Positions 16,301-26,700 of a DNA stretch of 64,000 nt are shown piece after piece (positions within the stretch are counted from its first letter, which is position 1; the number at the start of each line of letters is the position of its first letter). The DNA lies in NCBI RefSeq assembly GCF_947504145.1, contig NZ_CANNGQ010000007.1:1-64000 (forward strand). The letters are read 5' to 3'. A program made the translations under genes and the position numbers. Below the pieces are notes generated by a model. It saw only the letters and a list, made by a program, of their open reading frames with translations. It was not told where the DNA came from and searched no databases. The stretch is from an uncultured Microbulbifer sp. GTDB lineage: Bacteria; Pseudomonadota; Gammaproteobacteria; Pseudomonadales; Cellvibrionaceae.

Positions 16301-18331
16301 ATGGACTTTCGCCTTCTCAAGCTTCCCCTGTGGTTGCTCGCCGGTACAGGGCTGGTACTGACCGGCTGCACCCTCGCGCACAAATTCTTCGAACCCAACA
16401 TCACCCGCGAAAACATTACCGAAGTGCGCTACCTCGATCAGGGGTGGACCGAAGAAGACCGCCAGCTGTTTTACAACACACCCCAGGGCACCGAGCTACA
16501 GGGGCTGCATTTCGAGTGGTTGCAGGCGCTGGAGCTGCCCTTCTCCAAAGAAAAGCTCGCCAGCACCGAAAACATGCGTGGCTGGGGCTTTATCATCGAC
16601 CCCACCTACAGCCCCAAATCTAACGCCGGCGCCGTATACCCCGTGGGTATGGGTAGCCATACCAACCCCGAAGATAACTCCGAGCGCCTGGACCTTGGCT
16701 GCGCCCTGTGCCATACCGGTGAGCTGCATTACAAAGGCACCGCGTTGCGGGTCGATGGCGGCCAGGCGATTCACGGGATGTCCACCAGTGACTTCGGTGA
16801 ATTTATCCACTCCCTCGGTGCCACTACCGCCGAAATGCAGGTGAACCTGTTGAAGTGGAACCGCTTTGCCGATGCGATCGCCGGCGAGGACCGCGAGGCA
16901 CGCGCACAACTGAAGCAGGATTTTTCCGCGTTCCGCCAGCGCTTTTTCGACTTCGCCCAGGGCCCGGGCAGGGGTGACAACTTCCCCACCACAGAGGGCC
17001 GCGGCCGCACCGATGCGGTGGGCCGTATTGGCAATGTGGTGTTTGGCTATAACCTCGGGATCGAAGAGAACTACAAGGAAGCGGATGCGCCGGTGAGTTA
17101 CCCGTTTCTGTGGGACATCTGGCGATTCGACTGGGTGCAGTACACCGGCTTTACCAACCAGGCCATGGCCCGCAATGTGGGCGAAAGCCTCGGTGTGATG
17201 GCGCCGGTCAAACTGATCGACGACAACGGCGCGCTACTGCCGGACGGCGAATTCGGTCAGTCCACCATCGATGTGGAAGGCATGCAGTGCATCGAAACTA
17301 CCTTGCGCAAACTGCGTCCACCCAAGTGGCCGGAAGACGTACTGGGCGAGATCAACACCGCCCGCGCCCGTGCGGGTAAGGAGTTGTTCGCCGATCAATG
17401 TGCCCACTGCCACGGCCCACACCCCACCAATCCCTACCAATGGACACTGGCCGCCGGTGATGGCGAAAACCCAGCCCGGCAACGGGACGTCAACTGGCAG
17501 TGGGATATGTCCGGCCAGGTCAGCTATGACGAATACAATCGTCCGGTGCGGGAAGATTGGCGGGAGTCCATCTGGGCGGTTCCGTGGATTGATGTGGAGG
17601 TCATTGGCACCGACCCGACCGCCGCAGAGAACTTTGTCAATCACACCTATGATCCAGGCCCCTTGGTTGCTGCAAACCCCGCAGACCCGGATGACGCGAT
17701 CAATCGCCGCGTCAACGCCGGCGACGGTCTGCAATTGCTGATGAACCAGCTGGTGCCAGTACTGTATAAAAACCGCGGTATTTCCAGCGATGGCAACGGG
17801 ATTGCGGACTACGACGGATTGAACGTGCCCTTCCGCATCGTCAACAGAGCCGCGTACAAAGCGCGCCCGCTACACGGTGTCTGGGCCACCCCGCCCTTCC
17901 TGCACAATGGCGCCATCCCCACGATTTACGACCTGCTTTCCCCCCGCGAGGCGCGCCCGGTGCGCTTCGGCGTTGGGCACCGGGAATACAACCCGCAGAA
18001 ACTGGGTTACGTGACGGATTTGCGCCCGGGGAATTTCGAGTTTGATACCCGCGAAACTGGCAACAGCAACAGTGGCCACCAGTTTACCGATGCCGATGTA
18101 CCCGGGCGCATCGGCCGGCGCTTCAAGGAGCACGAGCGCCTGGCACTGATTGAATACCTCAAGGTCATGGGCAACCCGGATTTCGCCGAACGCTTGGGCG
18201 GTGACCCGCAAAATTGGGACCAGTACCCCGAGCCTCCGGCGAGCGCCATCGGCGAACAGGCCTGCCAACCTTACCGCCCCCCCTACCGCCACGGTGCACC
18301 GCAGCTGGCAAGCCAGGAGGCCGACCAGTGA
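16301..18331 (+). CDS. RoxA-like dihaem c-type cytochrome lipoprotein, 676 aa
   Basis: A lipobox (LTGC, C23) follows a short signal peptide. Two haem-binding motifs are CALCH (134-138) and CAHCH (367-371). The C-terminal block YKARPLHGVWATPPFLHNGAIPTIYDLL (about 520-550) is typical of the MauG/RoxA-type dihaem superfamily. The length is close to RoxA (678 aa), the secreted rubber dioxygenase, but this is a lipoprotein and may instead act on lipids or peroxides. It overlaps the next gene by 4 bp (GTGA), so the two are translationally coupled. Confidence 0.85.
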   Translation: MDFRLLKLPLWLLAGTGLVLTGCTLAHKFFEPNITRENITEVRYLDQGWTEEDRQLFYNTPQGTELQGLHFEWLQALELPFSKEKLASTENMRGWGFIIDPTYSPKSNAGAVYPVGMGSHTNPEDNSERLDLGCALCHTGELHYKGTALRVDGGQAIHGMSTSDFGEFIHSLGATTAEMQVNLLKWNRFADAIAGEDREARAQLKQDFSAFRQRFFDFAQGPGRGDNFPTTEGRGRTDAVGRIGNVVFGYNLGIEENYKEADAPVSYPFLWDIWRFDWVQYTGFTNQAMARNVGESLGVMAPVKLIDDNGALLPDGEFGQSTIDVEGMQCIETTLRKLRPPKWPEDVLGEINTARARAGKELFADQCAHCHGPHPTNPYQWTLAAGDGENPARQRDVNWQWDMSGQVSYDEYNRPVREDWRESIWAVPWIDVEVIGTDPTAAENFVNHTYDPGPLVAANPADPDDAINRRVNAGDGLQLLMNQLVPVLYKNRGISSDGNGIADYDGLNVPFRIVNRAAYKARPLHGVWATPPFLHNGAIPTIYDLLSPREARPVRFGVGHREYNPQKLGYVTDLRPGNFEFDTRETGNSNSGHQFTDADVPGRIGRRFKEHERLALIEYLKVMGNPDFAERLGGDPQNWDQYPEPPASAIGEQACQPYRPPYRHGAPQLASQEADQ

Positions 18332-19665
18332 AATGGAAACTCTTACTGCTCAGTGCGATTACTTTTTGTGTACAGCCACTGATGGCGAGTGAGCAACCTG
18401 CGAAAATGCATTCGGAATCGCAGGCTTTGAAACTGAATACCCTCGGCATGGATATTTCCGAGGCTGAGCAGGCGGCAATCGTCTCCGCTATTCAATCAGC
18501 CTGGGAGATTTCTGCGGCGGCCCACAAACTCAACAGCCCGCGCTATGGCAATCACTATCGGCGGGACGCCCACGCCAAGGCCACCGGCTGCGTGCGGGCG
18601 GAATTTGAGATTAATGGCGATATCCCGGGCGAGTTTCGGCACTCGATCTTTTCCAACCCCGGGCGCAGCTACCAGGCCTGGATTCGCTTTTCCAATGGCG
18701 ATATGCAGGTGCAACCGGATAGCAAAGGCGATGCCCGGGGCATGGCGGTAAAAGTGATGAACACCGGCGGTACACCGATTGCACCGGAGCTTGGCGAGTC
18801 AGGTTTGGCGAACCAGGACTTCATCATGACCAATACCCCGGCGTTTTTTAATCGCAATATCTACGATTACGCCGAGAATATGCAGCACCTGGCCAAGCTG
18901 GATCGCCGCGGTTGGTTTATCAGTGCATGGCCACCGCGCCTGCACTTAAAAGAACTGTGGCGAGCCTACCAGACGGTTTCCTCCACTATCGACACGCCCC
19001 TGGGCGAGCAATACTTTTCCATGCTGCCGTACCGGCTTGGAGAAAACCCGATCAAGTATTCCACCCGCCCCTGTGCCGGCAGCGACTACCCGAGTAGCGC
19101 CGAGCACTCGGAGAAGGGTGAGAATTTTCTTACGGAAAAAATGGTGGAGACACTGACGACTGGCAGTGCCTGTTTCGATTTTCTGGTGCAACCGCGCCTG
19201 GCGGACGCCAGCGAATCGGACATGCCATTGGATGACGGCACGGTGATCTGGGAGGAATCCCAATCGCCGTTTATCCCAGTGGCACGCATCCATATTCCAC
19301 CACAGGAAATTACCGACGAGACCCAACAGACATTCTGCGAGAACCTGTCGATGAACCCCTGGCGGGGCGTGGGCGAATGGGAACCACTGGGCAGTCTGAA
19401 CCGCGCGCGACGGCTGGTGTATCACGCGGTTTCAGAATACCGCCACCAGAAAAACCATGCACCGCAGCAGGAACCCGGCGACTGGTGTCTACCGGGCAGC
19501 GAGGTGCCCTGCTCCGAAACCCAGGGCCTCAGAATCCGCAAACCCCGCTGGCCGCTGCCGCGCTGTTTCGACGGGCAGTACCGCCCCGCAGATGGCAGTG
19601 CAACCAGCAGTGATTGCGGTGATTACCACCAAGCGAGAAATGACACCGCTGAGGCCAGCTACTGA
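18328..19665 (+). CDS. Catalase-like haem protein, exported, 445 aa
   Basis: The start is the GTG at 18328 ([20 protein letters not shown] signal peptide). It overlaps the TGA of the cytochrome gene and has CAGGAGG 8 bp before it. The mature part shows catalase-fold blocks: [17 protein letters not shown] (active-site His region), [29 protein letters not shown] and [20 protein letters not shown] text. It is shorter than true catalases, and such catalase-like proteins can act as allene oxide synthase-type or peroxidase enzymes. Pairing with a dihaem oxygenase-like lipoprotein suggests a joint oxidative task in the periplasm. Confidence 0.85.
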   Translation: MKWKLLLLSAITFCVQPLMASEQPAKMHSESQALKLNTLGMDISEAEQAAIVSAIQSAWEISAAAHKLNSPRYGNHYRRDAHAKATGCVRAEFEINGDIPGEFRHSIFSNPGRSYQAWIRFSNGDMQVQPDSKGDARGMAVKVMNTGGTPIAPELGESGLANQDFIMTNTPAFFNRNIYDYAENMQHLAKLDRRGWFISAWPPRLHLKELWRAYQTVSSTIDTPLGEQYFSMLPYRLGENPIKYSTRPCAGSDYPSSAEHSEKGENFLTEKMVETLTTGSACFDFLVQPRLADASESDMPLDDGTVIWEESQSPFIPVARIHIPPQEITDETQQTFCENLSMNPWRGVGEWEPLGSLNRARRLVYHAVSEYRHQKNHAPQQEPGDWCLPGSEVPCSETQGLRIRKPRWPLPRCFDGQYRPADGSATSSDCGDYHQARNDTAEASY

Positions 19666-20198
19666 ATCACCCCACAGGCAATGCGCGCACCGCCGCCGCC
19701 CAGGGGTTTCGGCTGATCGGAATAGTTGTCGCCATGGGCGTGGACCATCAGCGCGCGGCCTTTCAGGTCTGAGGCTTTGAGCCTCGGCGCGAGTACCGGG
19801 GTCATCGCGTTGCCATCGTTATCCACGTACAGCGGAGGCAGGTCACCCAGGTGGCCATCGCCCCAGGGGAAGCCGTGCTTGCCGGTCTTGTTTGGGTCGT
19901 AATGGCTACCGGCCGCCAGCCCCGCCACCATATTTCCCTCTTTTTCCGCTGCTTCGCAGCTGCCGTTTTCGTGCAGGTGGAAGCCGTGTACACCGTTTGG
20001 CAGCCCCTTCAGATTGGGCGTAAATACCAGGCCATACGGGCTTTCGGAGATGGTAACCGTGCCCAGCATGGAGCCCACCCCCCTGCTGTCCAGCTTCAGC
20101 ACACTGACCACGGTTTCAGCGCTGGCGGACACCGCCAACCCCATCAGGGCCGCGGCAAAACCACAGCGCAACCAACAATTTCGGATAATTCGGGACAT
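19659..20198 (-). CDS. sodC: Periplasmic Cu/Zn superoxide dismutase
   Basis: A signal peptide (cleavage after AVSASA, about residue 27) exports it. Copper ligands fit H74 and H76 (HLH), H99 (bridging) and H155; zinc ligands H108, H116 and D119 lie in [16 protein letters not shown]81 and C175 can form the family disulphide. The 179-aa length is typical of the bacterial SodC. GGAGTTCT precedes the ATG. It converges with the catalase-like gene: the two stop codons overlap by 7 bp, so the transcripts are antisense to each other at their ends. Confidence 0.97.
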   Translation of the reverse strand: MSRIIRNCWLRCGFAAALMGLAVSASAETVVSVLKLDSRGVGSMLGTVTISESPYGLVFTPNLKGLPNGVHGFHLHENGSCEAAEKEGNMVAGLAAGSHYDPNKTGKHGFPWGDGHLGDLPPLYVDNDGNAMTPVLAPRLKASDLKGRALMVHAHGDNYSDQPKPLGGGGARIACGVIQ

Positions 20199-20291
20199 AG
20201 AACTCCTCCACTACACGCCGACGGCCGCGAGCCTGCCGGCGGATAAATTCACGTCAACGAATACAGTGTAGAAGTATTTGGTAGAAATAAA

Positions 20292-20328
20292 TGACCGCAA
20301 GGCCGGGCGGACGCACGGCCTTGCGGCC
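20292..20328 (-). terminator. Hairpin downstream of hda
   Basis: A 10-bp perfect stem (ccgcaaggcc / ggccttgcgg) with a 12-nt loop, followed on the minus strand by a T-rich tract, lies 8 bp after the hda stop. It is a plausible but weak intrinsic terminator. Confidence 0.6.
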
Positions 20329-20336
20329 AAACAGAC

Positions 20337-21071
20337 TCAGATGTTGAGAACCTGTTTGACAAAGGGAATGGTGATCTTACGCTGGGCCTGTAGCGACGCG
20401 CGGTCCAGCTGTTCCAGGCAGGCGAACAATGCGCGAGTATCACGCGGCGCCCGGTGCAGGATGTACTGGGCCACGTCTTCCGGCAGGTCGAAGCCCCGCA
20501 GGCGGCTGCGCTGACGCAGGGCAGAGACCTTGTCGGCATCGCTCAGGGGATGCAGCTGGAAGGTAAGCCCCCACTGCAAGCGGGAATGCAGATCGGCCAA
20601 ATCCAGCTCAAGGCCCCTGGGCGACTTTCGCGCTCCCAGAATCAACTGGCGGCCACTGTCTCGCAGACGGTTGTAGAGATGAAACAGGGCTGTCTGCCAG
20701 TGCGGCCGCCCCTCGATCAGCTCCAGATCGTCAATACACACCAGGTCGAGATACTCCAACCCTTCGAGGATCACCTCCGGCTCGGCTTCAATCAGTTCTG
20801 ACATCGGCAGATACTGAAAGCTGCGCCCGGCATTCTCCGCCACCTGGCAAACCGCCTGTAACAGATGTGTGACGCCGCCGCCGGGCTCGCCCCACAGGTA
20901 GACCGCTTGCTCCGCGTTGTCGCCACTGGCGAACGCCTGCAGCAGGCCGACTACCTGGCGATTGCCGTCGTCGGGAGACTGGAAAAAATTCGCGAAGGTG
21001 GCGTCGTCACGCAGGGAGACCCCCAGCGAGAGCTGCTGTGGCACACCACCAGATTGACTGCTATCAGACAC
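20337..21071 (-). CDS. hda: Hda, regulatory inactivator of DnaA
   Basis: Hda with the beta clamp stimulates ATP hydrolysis on DnaA and so prevents over-initiation of replication. The clamp-binding motif QLSLGV is at residues 13-18. An AAA+ domain follows with a degenerate Walker A (GEPGGGVTHLL, no canonical GKT), a Walker B-like LVCIDDLELIEG and sensor segments. The length of 244 aa is normal. The start is a GTG 3 bp after the DUF2066 stop, so the two genes share an operon, an arrangement common in gammaproteobacteria. Confidence 0.93.
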   Translation of the reverse strand: MSDSSQSGGVPQQLSLGVSLRDDATFANFFQSPDDGNRQVVGLLQAFASGDNAEQAVYLWGEPGGGVTHLLQAVCQVAENAGRSFQYLPMSELIEAEPEVILEGLEYLDLVCIDDLELIEGRPHWQTALFHLYNRLRDSGRQLILGARKSPRGLELDLADLHSRLQWGLTFQLHPLSDADKVSALRQRSRLRGFDLPEDVAQYILHRAPRDTRALFACLEQLDRASLQAQRKITIPFVKQVLNI

Positions 21072-21074
21072 GGA

Positions 21075-22172
21075 TTACTGCCAGCTGTAACGCAACGGGT
21101 TCTGGGCGCTGCCAAGGGGGGCGCGGTAACCAGTCAGGTCCACCAGCCCATCGTCCTTGGCCAGCTGCAGATTGCGGTTCAGCGCCAGCACATCGCGCAG
21201 GGACTCCAGCTGGGTGCTGGTGGTCAGTGCCAGGGTCAGGCGGTCACCGTTCACCGCCAGCACGTCTGAACTGCTCACTTGTGCAAGCCCTTGCAGGTAG
21301 CTGGTGGCTTTGGAATAGTCTGCAAAGCTGCGAATACCGGAAATTTCCACCAGCACCGCGCTCGCCACGCCGGTGTCGTCGGTGCGCACCGCATAGCGCT
21401 CCGCGAGCTGATTGGCCGCTTCGTTGACCCCGCGCAGAGCGACTTCTTCCAGGGAAGCGCCACTGGCATCGAACGCATAGCTGCGGCCACCGTGTATGAG
21501 CAGCCAGTTGGCTTGCCAGCGCTGACCAGAGGTCTGCAACAGACGCCCCATCAGGGTGGCATCCGGGCGGTAGCGCACACCGGCGCGCTGGGCCGCCCCC
21601 TCGTCCTGGGCCCAGAGGGCACCAAGAGGCATATTGCGCTGGTCGTTGAGATCCATTACCGGGAAGTCCAGCGGCAGGCCACGCTCCATCGCCAGTCCGT
21701 CCAGCAGACCGAACAGTTCAGGGTAGTCTTCCTGGCGCAGGCTATCGCGGCCCCCCTGCAGGGTATCCACGGCCATCCACACCAGTGTTCCCGGGCGGTT
21801 GTTGGGCCACAGGGGCAGCTGCAACTGGTGTACCAGATCGTTGACCGCCTGGGGGTCAAAGGTCAGTTGCAGGTAGAGCTGATTGTCCTGCGTATCATAG
21901 CGATAGCCCTGCACGTACTTCTGCGCCTGCTTCAGTACTGGCGCCAGCTTGGGGTCGCTGCCCACGTTCTGATTGCCGGTTACCCGCACAAATACCCGCT
22001 CCAGGCCGCGGCTGGTGGCCGCCGCGCGGTCTGTGGTACCGCGGCTGGGCACCGCTTCGTTCACTTCGTACAGATCCGGCATCACCCGCGCCGATGTGGG
22101 CAGCGCCAGAAGCAGGGCCGCAAACAACAACGAGAAACAGAGCAGCACCCGGGGGTTCATGGTCAATGGCAT
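21075..22172 (-). CDS. DUF2066-family exported protein, about 365 aa
   Basis: I start at the ATG ending 22172 (MPLTMNPRVLLCFSLL), with AGGGGAC upstream; another ATG four codons later is possible. The signal peptide ends near LPTSA. The mature protein opens RVMPDLYEVNEAVPSRGTTDRAAATSRGLERVFVRVTG. That phrase is the mark of DUF2066, found upstream of hda in many marine gammaproteobacteria. No function is established. It is probably periplasmic or surface-facing. Confidence 0.88.
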   Translation of the reverse strand: MPLTMNPRVLLCFSLLFAALLLALPTSARVMPDLYEVNEAVPSRGTTDRAAATSRGLERVFVRVTGNQNVGSDPKLAPVLKQAQKYVQGYRYDTQDNQLYLQLTFDPQAVNDLVHQLQLPLWPNNRPGTLVWMAVDTLQGGRDSLRQEDYPELFGLLDGLAMERGLPLDFPVMDLNDQRNMPLGALWAQDEGAAQRAGVRYRPDATLMGRLLQTSGQRWQANWLLIHGGRSYAFDASGASLEEVALRGVNEAANQLAERYAVRTDDTGVASAVLVEISGIRSFADYSKATSYLQGLAQVSSSDVLAVNGDRLTLALTTSTQLESLRDVLALNRNLQLAKDDGLVDLTGYRAPLGSAQNPLRYSWQ

Positions 22173-22418
22173 TGGCTCGTAGTCCCCTTTACCTCTTATA
22201 TATGTAGACAGATGCACATCCCTGCGCCGATTCACACCGGAGTTGGGGCTTGGAAGCCGCCGGAAATGGTGTGCTCAAGCGCCGAAGACGGGCCCCGGCG
22301 GTCAATTACCGGCTATTGTATCAGTGTCGGCTGTTTCTCCCAGCCTTCAGTTCGCACATTCATGCAATTTTCCACTAGAATACGCGCCCTTCCAAACAGG
22401 CCCTTTACAGGTTGAACC

Positions 22419-23483
22419 ATGAGCGACTCTAAGCCGAACTCCTCCAGCCCCTCCCTCAGCTACAAAGACGCCGGTGTCGATATCGACGCAGGCAACGCTC
22501 TCGTTGAGCGCATCAAGCATGTGGCCAAGCGCACAGCGCGCCCGGAAGTGATGGGTGGCCTGGGCGGCTTTGGCGCCCTGTGCGAGCTGCCGAGCGGCTA
22601 CAAACAGCCAGTTCTGGTCTCTGGCACCGATGGTGTCGGCACCAAGTTGCGCCTTGCGATGGATCTGGGAATCCACGACACCATCGGTATCGACCTGGTG
22701 GCCATGTGTGTCAATGATCTGGTGGTAGCCGGTGCCGAGCCACTGTTCTTCCTCGATTACTATGCCACCGGCAAGCTGAATGTGGATATCGCGGCCGATG
22801 TTGTGGCTGGTATCGGCAAAGGCTGCGAGCTGGCCGGCGCTGCTCTGGTCGGTGGTGAGACCGCCGAAATGCCAGGCATGTACGAAGGTGACGACTACGA
22901 TCTGGCCGGCTTCTGTGTCGGCGTGGTGGAGAAGTCCGAGATTATCGACGGCTCCAAAGTCCAGGCCGGCGACAAGCTGATCGCCCTCGGCGCCTCCGGC
23001 CCCCACTCCAACGGCTACTCCCTGATCCGCAAGGTGCTCGAAATCAGCGGTGCCGACCTGCAGAAAGACCTGGACGGCAAAACCCTCGCCGAGTCCCTGA
23101 TGGCACCCACACGCATCTATGTGAAAAGCCTGCTGTCGCTGATGAAAGAAGTTCAGGTCAATGCCCTGAGCCACATCACTGGTGGCGGCTTGCTGGAAAA
23201 TCTGCCGCGGGTACTGCCTGAAAACGCCCGTGCGGTAATCGACACCAACAGCTGGGCACTGCCGCCAGTTTTCCGCTGGCTGCAAGAGGCCGGTAATATC
23301 GAAGGCCGCGAGATGTACCGCACCTTCAACTGCGGTGTGGGCATGGTGATCTGTGTGCCCGCCTCTGAAGCGGACAAGGCTGTCGCCAAACTCAAAGCGC
23401 TCGGCGAAGAAGCCTTTATTGTGGGCAGTATTGAAACAGCGACAGATTCCAGCGCTGAAGCGGTCGAGCTGCAGGGACTCTAA
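22419..23483 (+). CDS. purM: Phosphoribosylformylglycinamidine cyclo-ligase (AIR synthetase)
   Basis: PurM closes the imidazole ring of AIR using ATP in de novo purine synthesis. The 354-aa protein shows [20 protein letters not shown], the ATP-binding [19 protein letters not shown] and [16 protein letters not shown]; the Mg/ATP-binding fold is complete. It is cytoplasmic and dimeric in the family. purN starts 7 bp after its stop, so purM-purN form an operon transcribed away from the DUF2066-hda pair. Confidence 0.98.
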   Translation: MSDSKPNSSSPSLSYKDAGVDIDAGNALVERIKHVAKRTARPEVMGGLGGFGALCELPSGYKQPVLVSGTDGVGTKLRLAMDLGIHDTIGIDLVAMCVNDLVVAGAEPLFFLDYYATGKLNVDIAADVVAGIGKGCELAGAALVGGETAEMPGMYEGDDYDLAGFCVGVVEKSEIIDGSKVQAGDKLIALGASGPHSNGYSLIRKVLEISGADLQKDLDGKTLAESLMAPTRIYVKSLLSLMKEVQVNALSHITGGGLLENLPRVLPENARAVIDTNSWALPPVFRWLQEAGNIEGREMYRTFNCGVGMVICVPASEADKAVAKLKALGEEAFIVGSIETATDSSAEAVELQGL

Positions 23484-23490
23484 GCCGACG

Positions 23491-24165
23491 ATGTCCACTC
23501 AATCTCCATTGGGGGCAGCTTCCCCCAAATGTCGTGTTGTTGTGCTGATTTCCGGCAGCGGCACCAACCTGCAAGCGTTTCTCGACGCCGCCGCTACCAG
23601 CGACTGCGACTACACCGTTGAAGCCGTCATCAGCAATAAAGCGGATGCCTACGGCCTCACACGCGCTCAGAACGCCGGTGTCCCCACCGACGTTCTGAGC
23701 CACCGTGATTTCCCCGATCGCGACAGTTTCGACCAGGCCATGGTAAAGCGCATCGACGCCCACCAGCCCGATCTGGTGATACTGGCGGGCTTCATGCGTA
23801 TCCTCACTCCCGACTTCGTGCGCCACTACAGTGGCCGCATGTTGAACATTCACCCGTCTCTGTTGCCCAAGTACCAGGGCCTGCACACCCACCAGCGCGC
23901 GCTGGATGCCGGTGACAGCGAGCACGGGGCAACAGTACACTTTGTCACAGAAGAGCTGGATGGCGGCCCACCAGTACTACAGGCAGCAGTTCCGGTTGAG
24001 GCCGACGACACCGAAGCAACACTTTCACAACGTGTTCAGGTACTGGAACATAAGATGTACCCACTGGCCGCCAGTTGGTTTGCCCAGGGGCGGCTGAAGA
24101 TGGCCGGCGATCGCGCCGAGCTGGATGGCGAACTGCTGCCCCGCAGCGGCAAACGTCTCGACTGA
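23491..24165 (+). CDS. purN: Phosphoribosylglycinamide formyltransferase
   Basis: PurN transfers a formyl group from 10-formyl-tetrahydrofolate to GAR, two steps before PurM's reaction. The 224-aa product has GSGTNLQAF, the folate site HPSLLPKYQGLHTHQRALDAGDSEHG (catalytic His and Asp) and FVTEELDGGP. The start is the ATG at 23491; the frame is open further back but overlaps purM. It has a longer N-terminal arm than E. coli PurN. Confidence 0.97.
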   Translation: MSTQSPLGAASPKCRVVVLISGSGTNLQAFLDAAATSDCDYTVEAVISNKADAYGLTRAQNAGVPTDVLSHRDFPDRDSFDQAMVKRIDAHQPDLVILAGFMRILTPDFVRHYSGRMLNIHPSLLPKYQGLHTHQRALDAGDSEHGATVHFVTEELDGGPPVLQAAVPVEADDTEATLSQRVQVLEHKMYPLAASWFAQGRLKMAGDRAELDGELLPRSGKRLD

Positions 24166-24226
24166 CGGGCCGACTACACTTTCGGCCTGAATCATGGAAT
24201 CAGAATTTCAGGCCGGAGGTGGCACC

Positions 24227-25012
24227 TTGTCCAACTACATACAGATCAAGCACGCACGCACCAAATCAGTAATTAGCTGCGCCCTCTTCTCTCTCCTTTT
24301 CGTTATGACAGTGGCACCACCCGCCCACGCTGAACCAGTTGCCGAAACCACATCGAGCTCCGCCAAGGTTCTGCTTCCCTTCTCCGCAACTTACGAAGCC
24401 GAATTCAGTGGCTTCGGTGTAACTGCAGAGCGCAAACTAAGCGGCACCCCTGCCAGCTGGCGGCTGGATTTTTCCGCCCACTCCATGTTCGCCAAAATCG
24501 AAGAGTACTCGCGCTTCGCCCAACGGGGCGAACAACTGGTACCCCAGCACTACGACTACCAGAAATCCGGCCTAGGCAAAGATCGCCATACCGCACTGAG
24601 CTTTGAAGACAACGCCCGTCGTGTGGTCAATATTTACGACAAGGCCCGCAGTATCGAGAAAGCCCCCGTGAATATTCAGGACAAGATCAGTTACCAGCTG
24701 CAATTGGCCATGGATGTCGCCAACAAAAAAACGCCGCTTCACTACAAAGTGGCCGACGGCAAAAAAATTCGTGAATATAAATTCCGCATCGCCGGAACCG
24801 AAAATATCAAAACGCCAATGGGCATGATCGAAACCGTCAAGGTGGAGCGCGTGCGTGAAGGGGATGCAGAGCGCGTCACCAATATCTGGTTTGCTCCTGA
24901 GTGGAATTACGCCCTGGTAAAGCTTATTCAGCAGGAAGATAATGGCAAAAGCTACCAAATCACCCTGACAAAACTCTCCATTGATGGCGAAGAAATCATC
25001 GCGAAGAATTAA
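24227..25012 (+). CDS. DUF3108-family exported protein, about 261 aa
   Basis: The start chosen is the TTG at 24227 because GGAGGT lies 6 bp before it; an in-frame ATG at 24194 has no such site. A signal peptide ends near APPAHA. The mature part opens LLPFSATYEAEFSGFGVTAERKL and continues WRLDFSAHSMFAKIEEYSRF, the DUF3108 start. The family is periplasmic and its function is unknown. In many genomes it follows purN, as here. Confidence 0.88.
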   Translation: MSNYIQIKHARTKSVISCALFSLLFVMTVAPPAHAEPVAETTSSSAKVLLPFSATYEAEFSGFGVTAERKLSGTPASWRLDFSAHSMFAKIEEYSRFAQRGEQLVPQHYDYQKSGLGKDRHTALSFEDNARRVVNIYDKARSIEKAPVNIQDKISYQLQLAMDVANKKTPLHYKVADGKKIREYKFRIAGTENIKTPMGMIETVKVERVREGDAERVTNIWFAPEWNYALVKLIQQEDNGKSYQITLTKLSIDGEEIIAKN

Positions 25013-25240
25013 TTAGAAAAAATTTTTCACATCCTCCAAAAAATTTACGACAACCCGTAGATTTTTCCGCTACAGGCCACTATAAAGTCGTCGCATTCTC
25101 CCCGTGCGTAAAAATCGCACTGCTAGAATCAAGCTACTGGGAATTTGTTTGCTCGAAGCAAAAACTTTCTGGAAAAGCTTCTTCGCCAGTATTGGGCCAT
25201 TTTCCCGCTGGCATATTTTTCAGCAATAGAGTGGGACCTC

Positions 25241-26644
25241 ATGACTATCAAAAATTTGCGTAAAGCCGCATTAGCCACGGCGATCTGCTCCGTATGCGGC
25301 GGTGCTTTTTCCAGCGGTGCCCTAGCCGCGGGCTTTGCCCTTCAAGAATCCAGCACCTCTGGCCTCGGCCGCGCGTTTGCCGCGGAAAATGCCATTGGAG
25401 ACAACGCCGCAATTCTCGCCCGCAACCCGGCCGGCTCAGCGCTGTTCAACGAAATGGCGTTCTCCGTGGGCGGAACCTACGTAAACCCGGAAATTGACGC
25501 GGCGGGTACAACAACCTACTTCTTCCAGGACCCGGCAACTGGCCAGCCGGCACAATTTTCGGTTTATGACGAAGCCGACGACTATGCCAGCAGCGCGTTT
25601 GTACCCAACGCCTACCTGGCAGTGCCCTTTGATGACTGCTGGTCGTTTGGTCTCGCGCTCAACACCGATTACGGCCTGGAAACAGATTTCGCTGGCGCCT
25701 GGCCAGTAACCCACATTGCCGACCAGACAGAACTGCTCAGCGTCAATATCGCTCCATCGGTGGCGTTTGACTGGAATAACCAGTTCAGCATCGGTGTTTC
25801 CGTGAACTTCCTGTATGCCGACGCCACACTGAACAGCAAGGTTCCAGCTGATTTCGCCCTCGCCCCCAACCTGTCCAACAACAAATTGCTGGATGCGGAA
25901 GGCGATGATTGGGACTATGGATGGAGTATCGGCGGCCTGTGGCGCAGTGTGGATGGTCGCACCCACATCGGCATTTCGTATCAGTCCGAACTGGATCCGG
26001 AAATTGACGCCGATGTCGATTCCGACTTCCTTCCGGACTTTAACAATTTGCCAAACACATTACACAATGAGCCGGCAAATCTGACCCTGGACCTCCCCGA
26101 CACCTTCGAGCTTGGCATTTATCACCGCTTCAACAACGAATGGGGCGTAGCCTTCGGAGCCATGTGGACGGACTGGGATGACTTCGAACGCCTGGAAGCC
26201 TACTTCCCAGATCAGCCACCGAATGGAACCGTACCGGTCGACTACAACCCGCTGCTGATCAAAGAAGAGAATTTCAAAAGCGGATGGCGTTATAGCCTGG
26301 GCGTGGAGTACTACCCCTGTGAAGAAGTCACCTGGCGCGTAGGTTACGCCTACGACAACGGTGCCGCGCGTGATGGCCTCAATGAAGATGAGACTCTGGC
26401 CACCGGTTTTGATGTTACCTGGAGAACACTGTCTATCCCTGACGCAAGCCGAAACTGGGTAACTTTTGGCGGCACCTACGAGTTCAACAACAAAATGAGC
26501 ATTGATGGTGGTCTGGCCTACCTGTGGGGTGATGATGAACCCATTCAGGAATTTACCAGCAACCCACTGCCCACCTACTTCGATGGCGGTACCACCAACC
26601 TGGAAGCGTGGCTCCTTGGTGCATCCCTGAACTACAGCTTCTGA
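25241..26644 (+). CDS. FadL/OmpP1-family outer-membrane transport protein
   Basis: FadL-type beta-barrels admit long-chain fatty acids or hydrocarbons across the outer membrane. The 467-aa product starts at MTIKNL; its signal peptide ends GALA. The mature N-terminus AGFALQESSTSGLGRAFAAENAIGDNAAILARNPAG is the NPA-type hallmark, and the chain ends in phenylalanine (NYSF), as expected of outer-membrane proteins. It stands alone with its own terminator. The ligand is unknown. Confidence 0.93.
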   Translation: MTIKNLRKAALATAICSVCGGAFSSGALAAGFALQESSTSGLGRAFAAENAIGDNAAILARNPAGSALFNEMAFSVGGTYVNPEIDAAGTTTYFFQDPATGQPAQFSVYDEADDYASSAFVPNAYLAVPFDDCWSFGLALNTDYGLETDFAGAWPVTHIADQTELLSVNIAPSVAFDWNNQFSIGVSVNFLYADATLNSKVPADFALAPNLSNNKLLDAEGDDWDYGWSIGGLWRSVDGRTHIGISYQSELDPEIDADVDSDFLPDFNNLPNTLHNEPANLTLDLPDTFELGIYHRFNNEWGVAFGAMWTDWDDFERLEAYFPDQPPNGTVPVDYNPLLIKEENFKSGWRYSLGVEYYPCEEVTWRVGYAYDNGAARDGLNEDETLATGFDVTWRTLSIPDASRNWVTFGGTYEFNNKMSIDGGLAYLWGDDEPIQEFTSNPLPTYFDGGTTNLEAWLLGASLNYSF

Positions 26645-26670
26645 AGCAATTTTCGTCAGAACTTGCTTGC

Positions 26671-26700
26671 AGGCCGGGCGATATGCCCGGCCTTTTTTTT
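26671..26700 (+). terminator. Terminator of the FadL-type gene
   Basis: The stem aggccgggc / gcccggcct with a 5-nt loop and eight T follows the stop by 27 bp. Confidence 0.95.
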
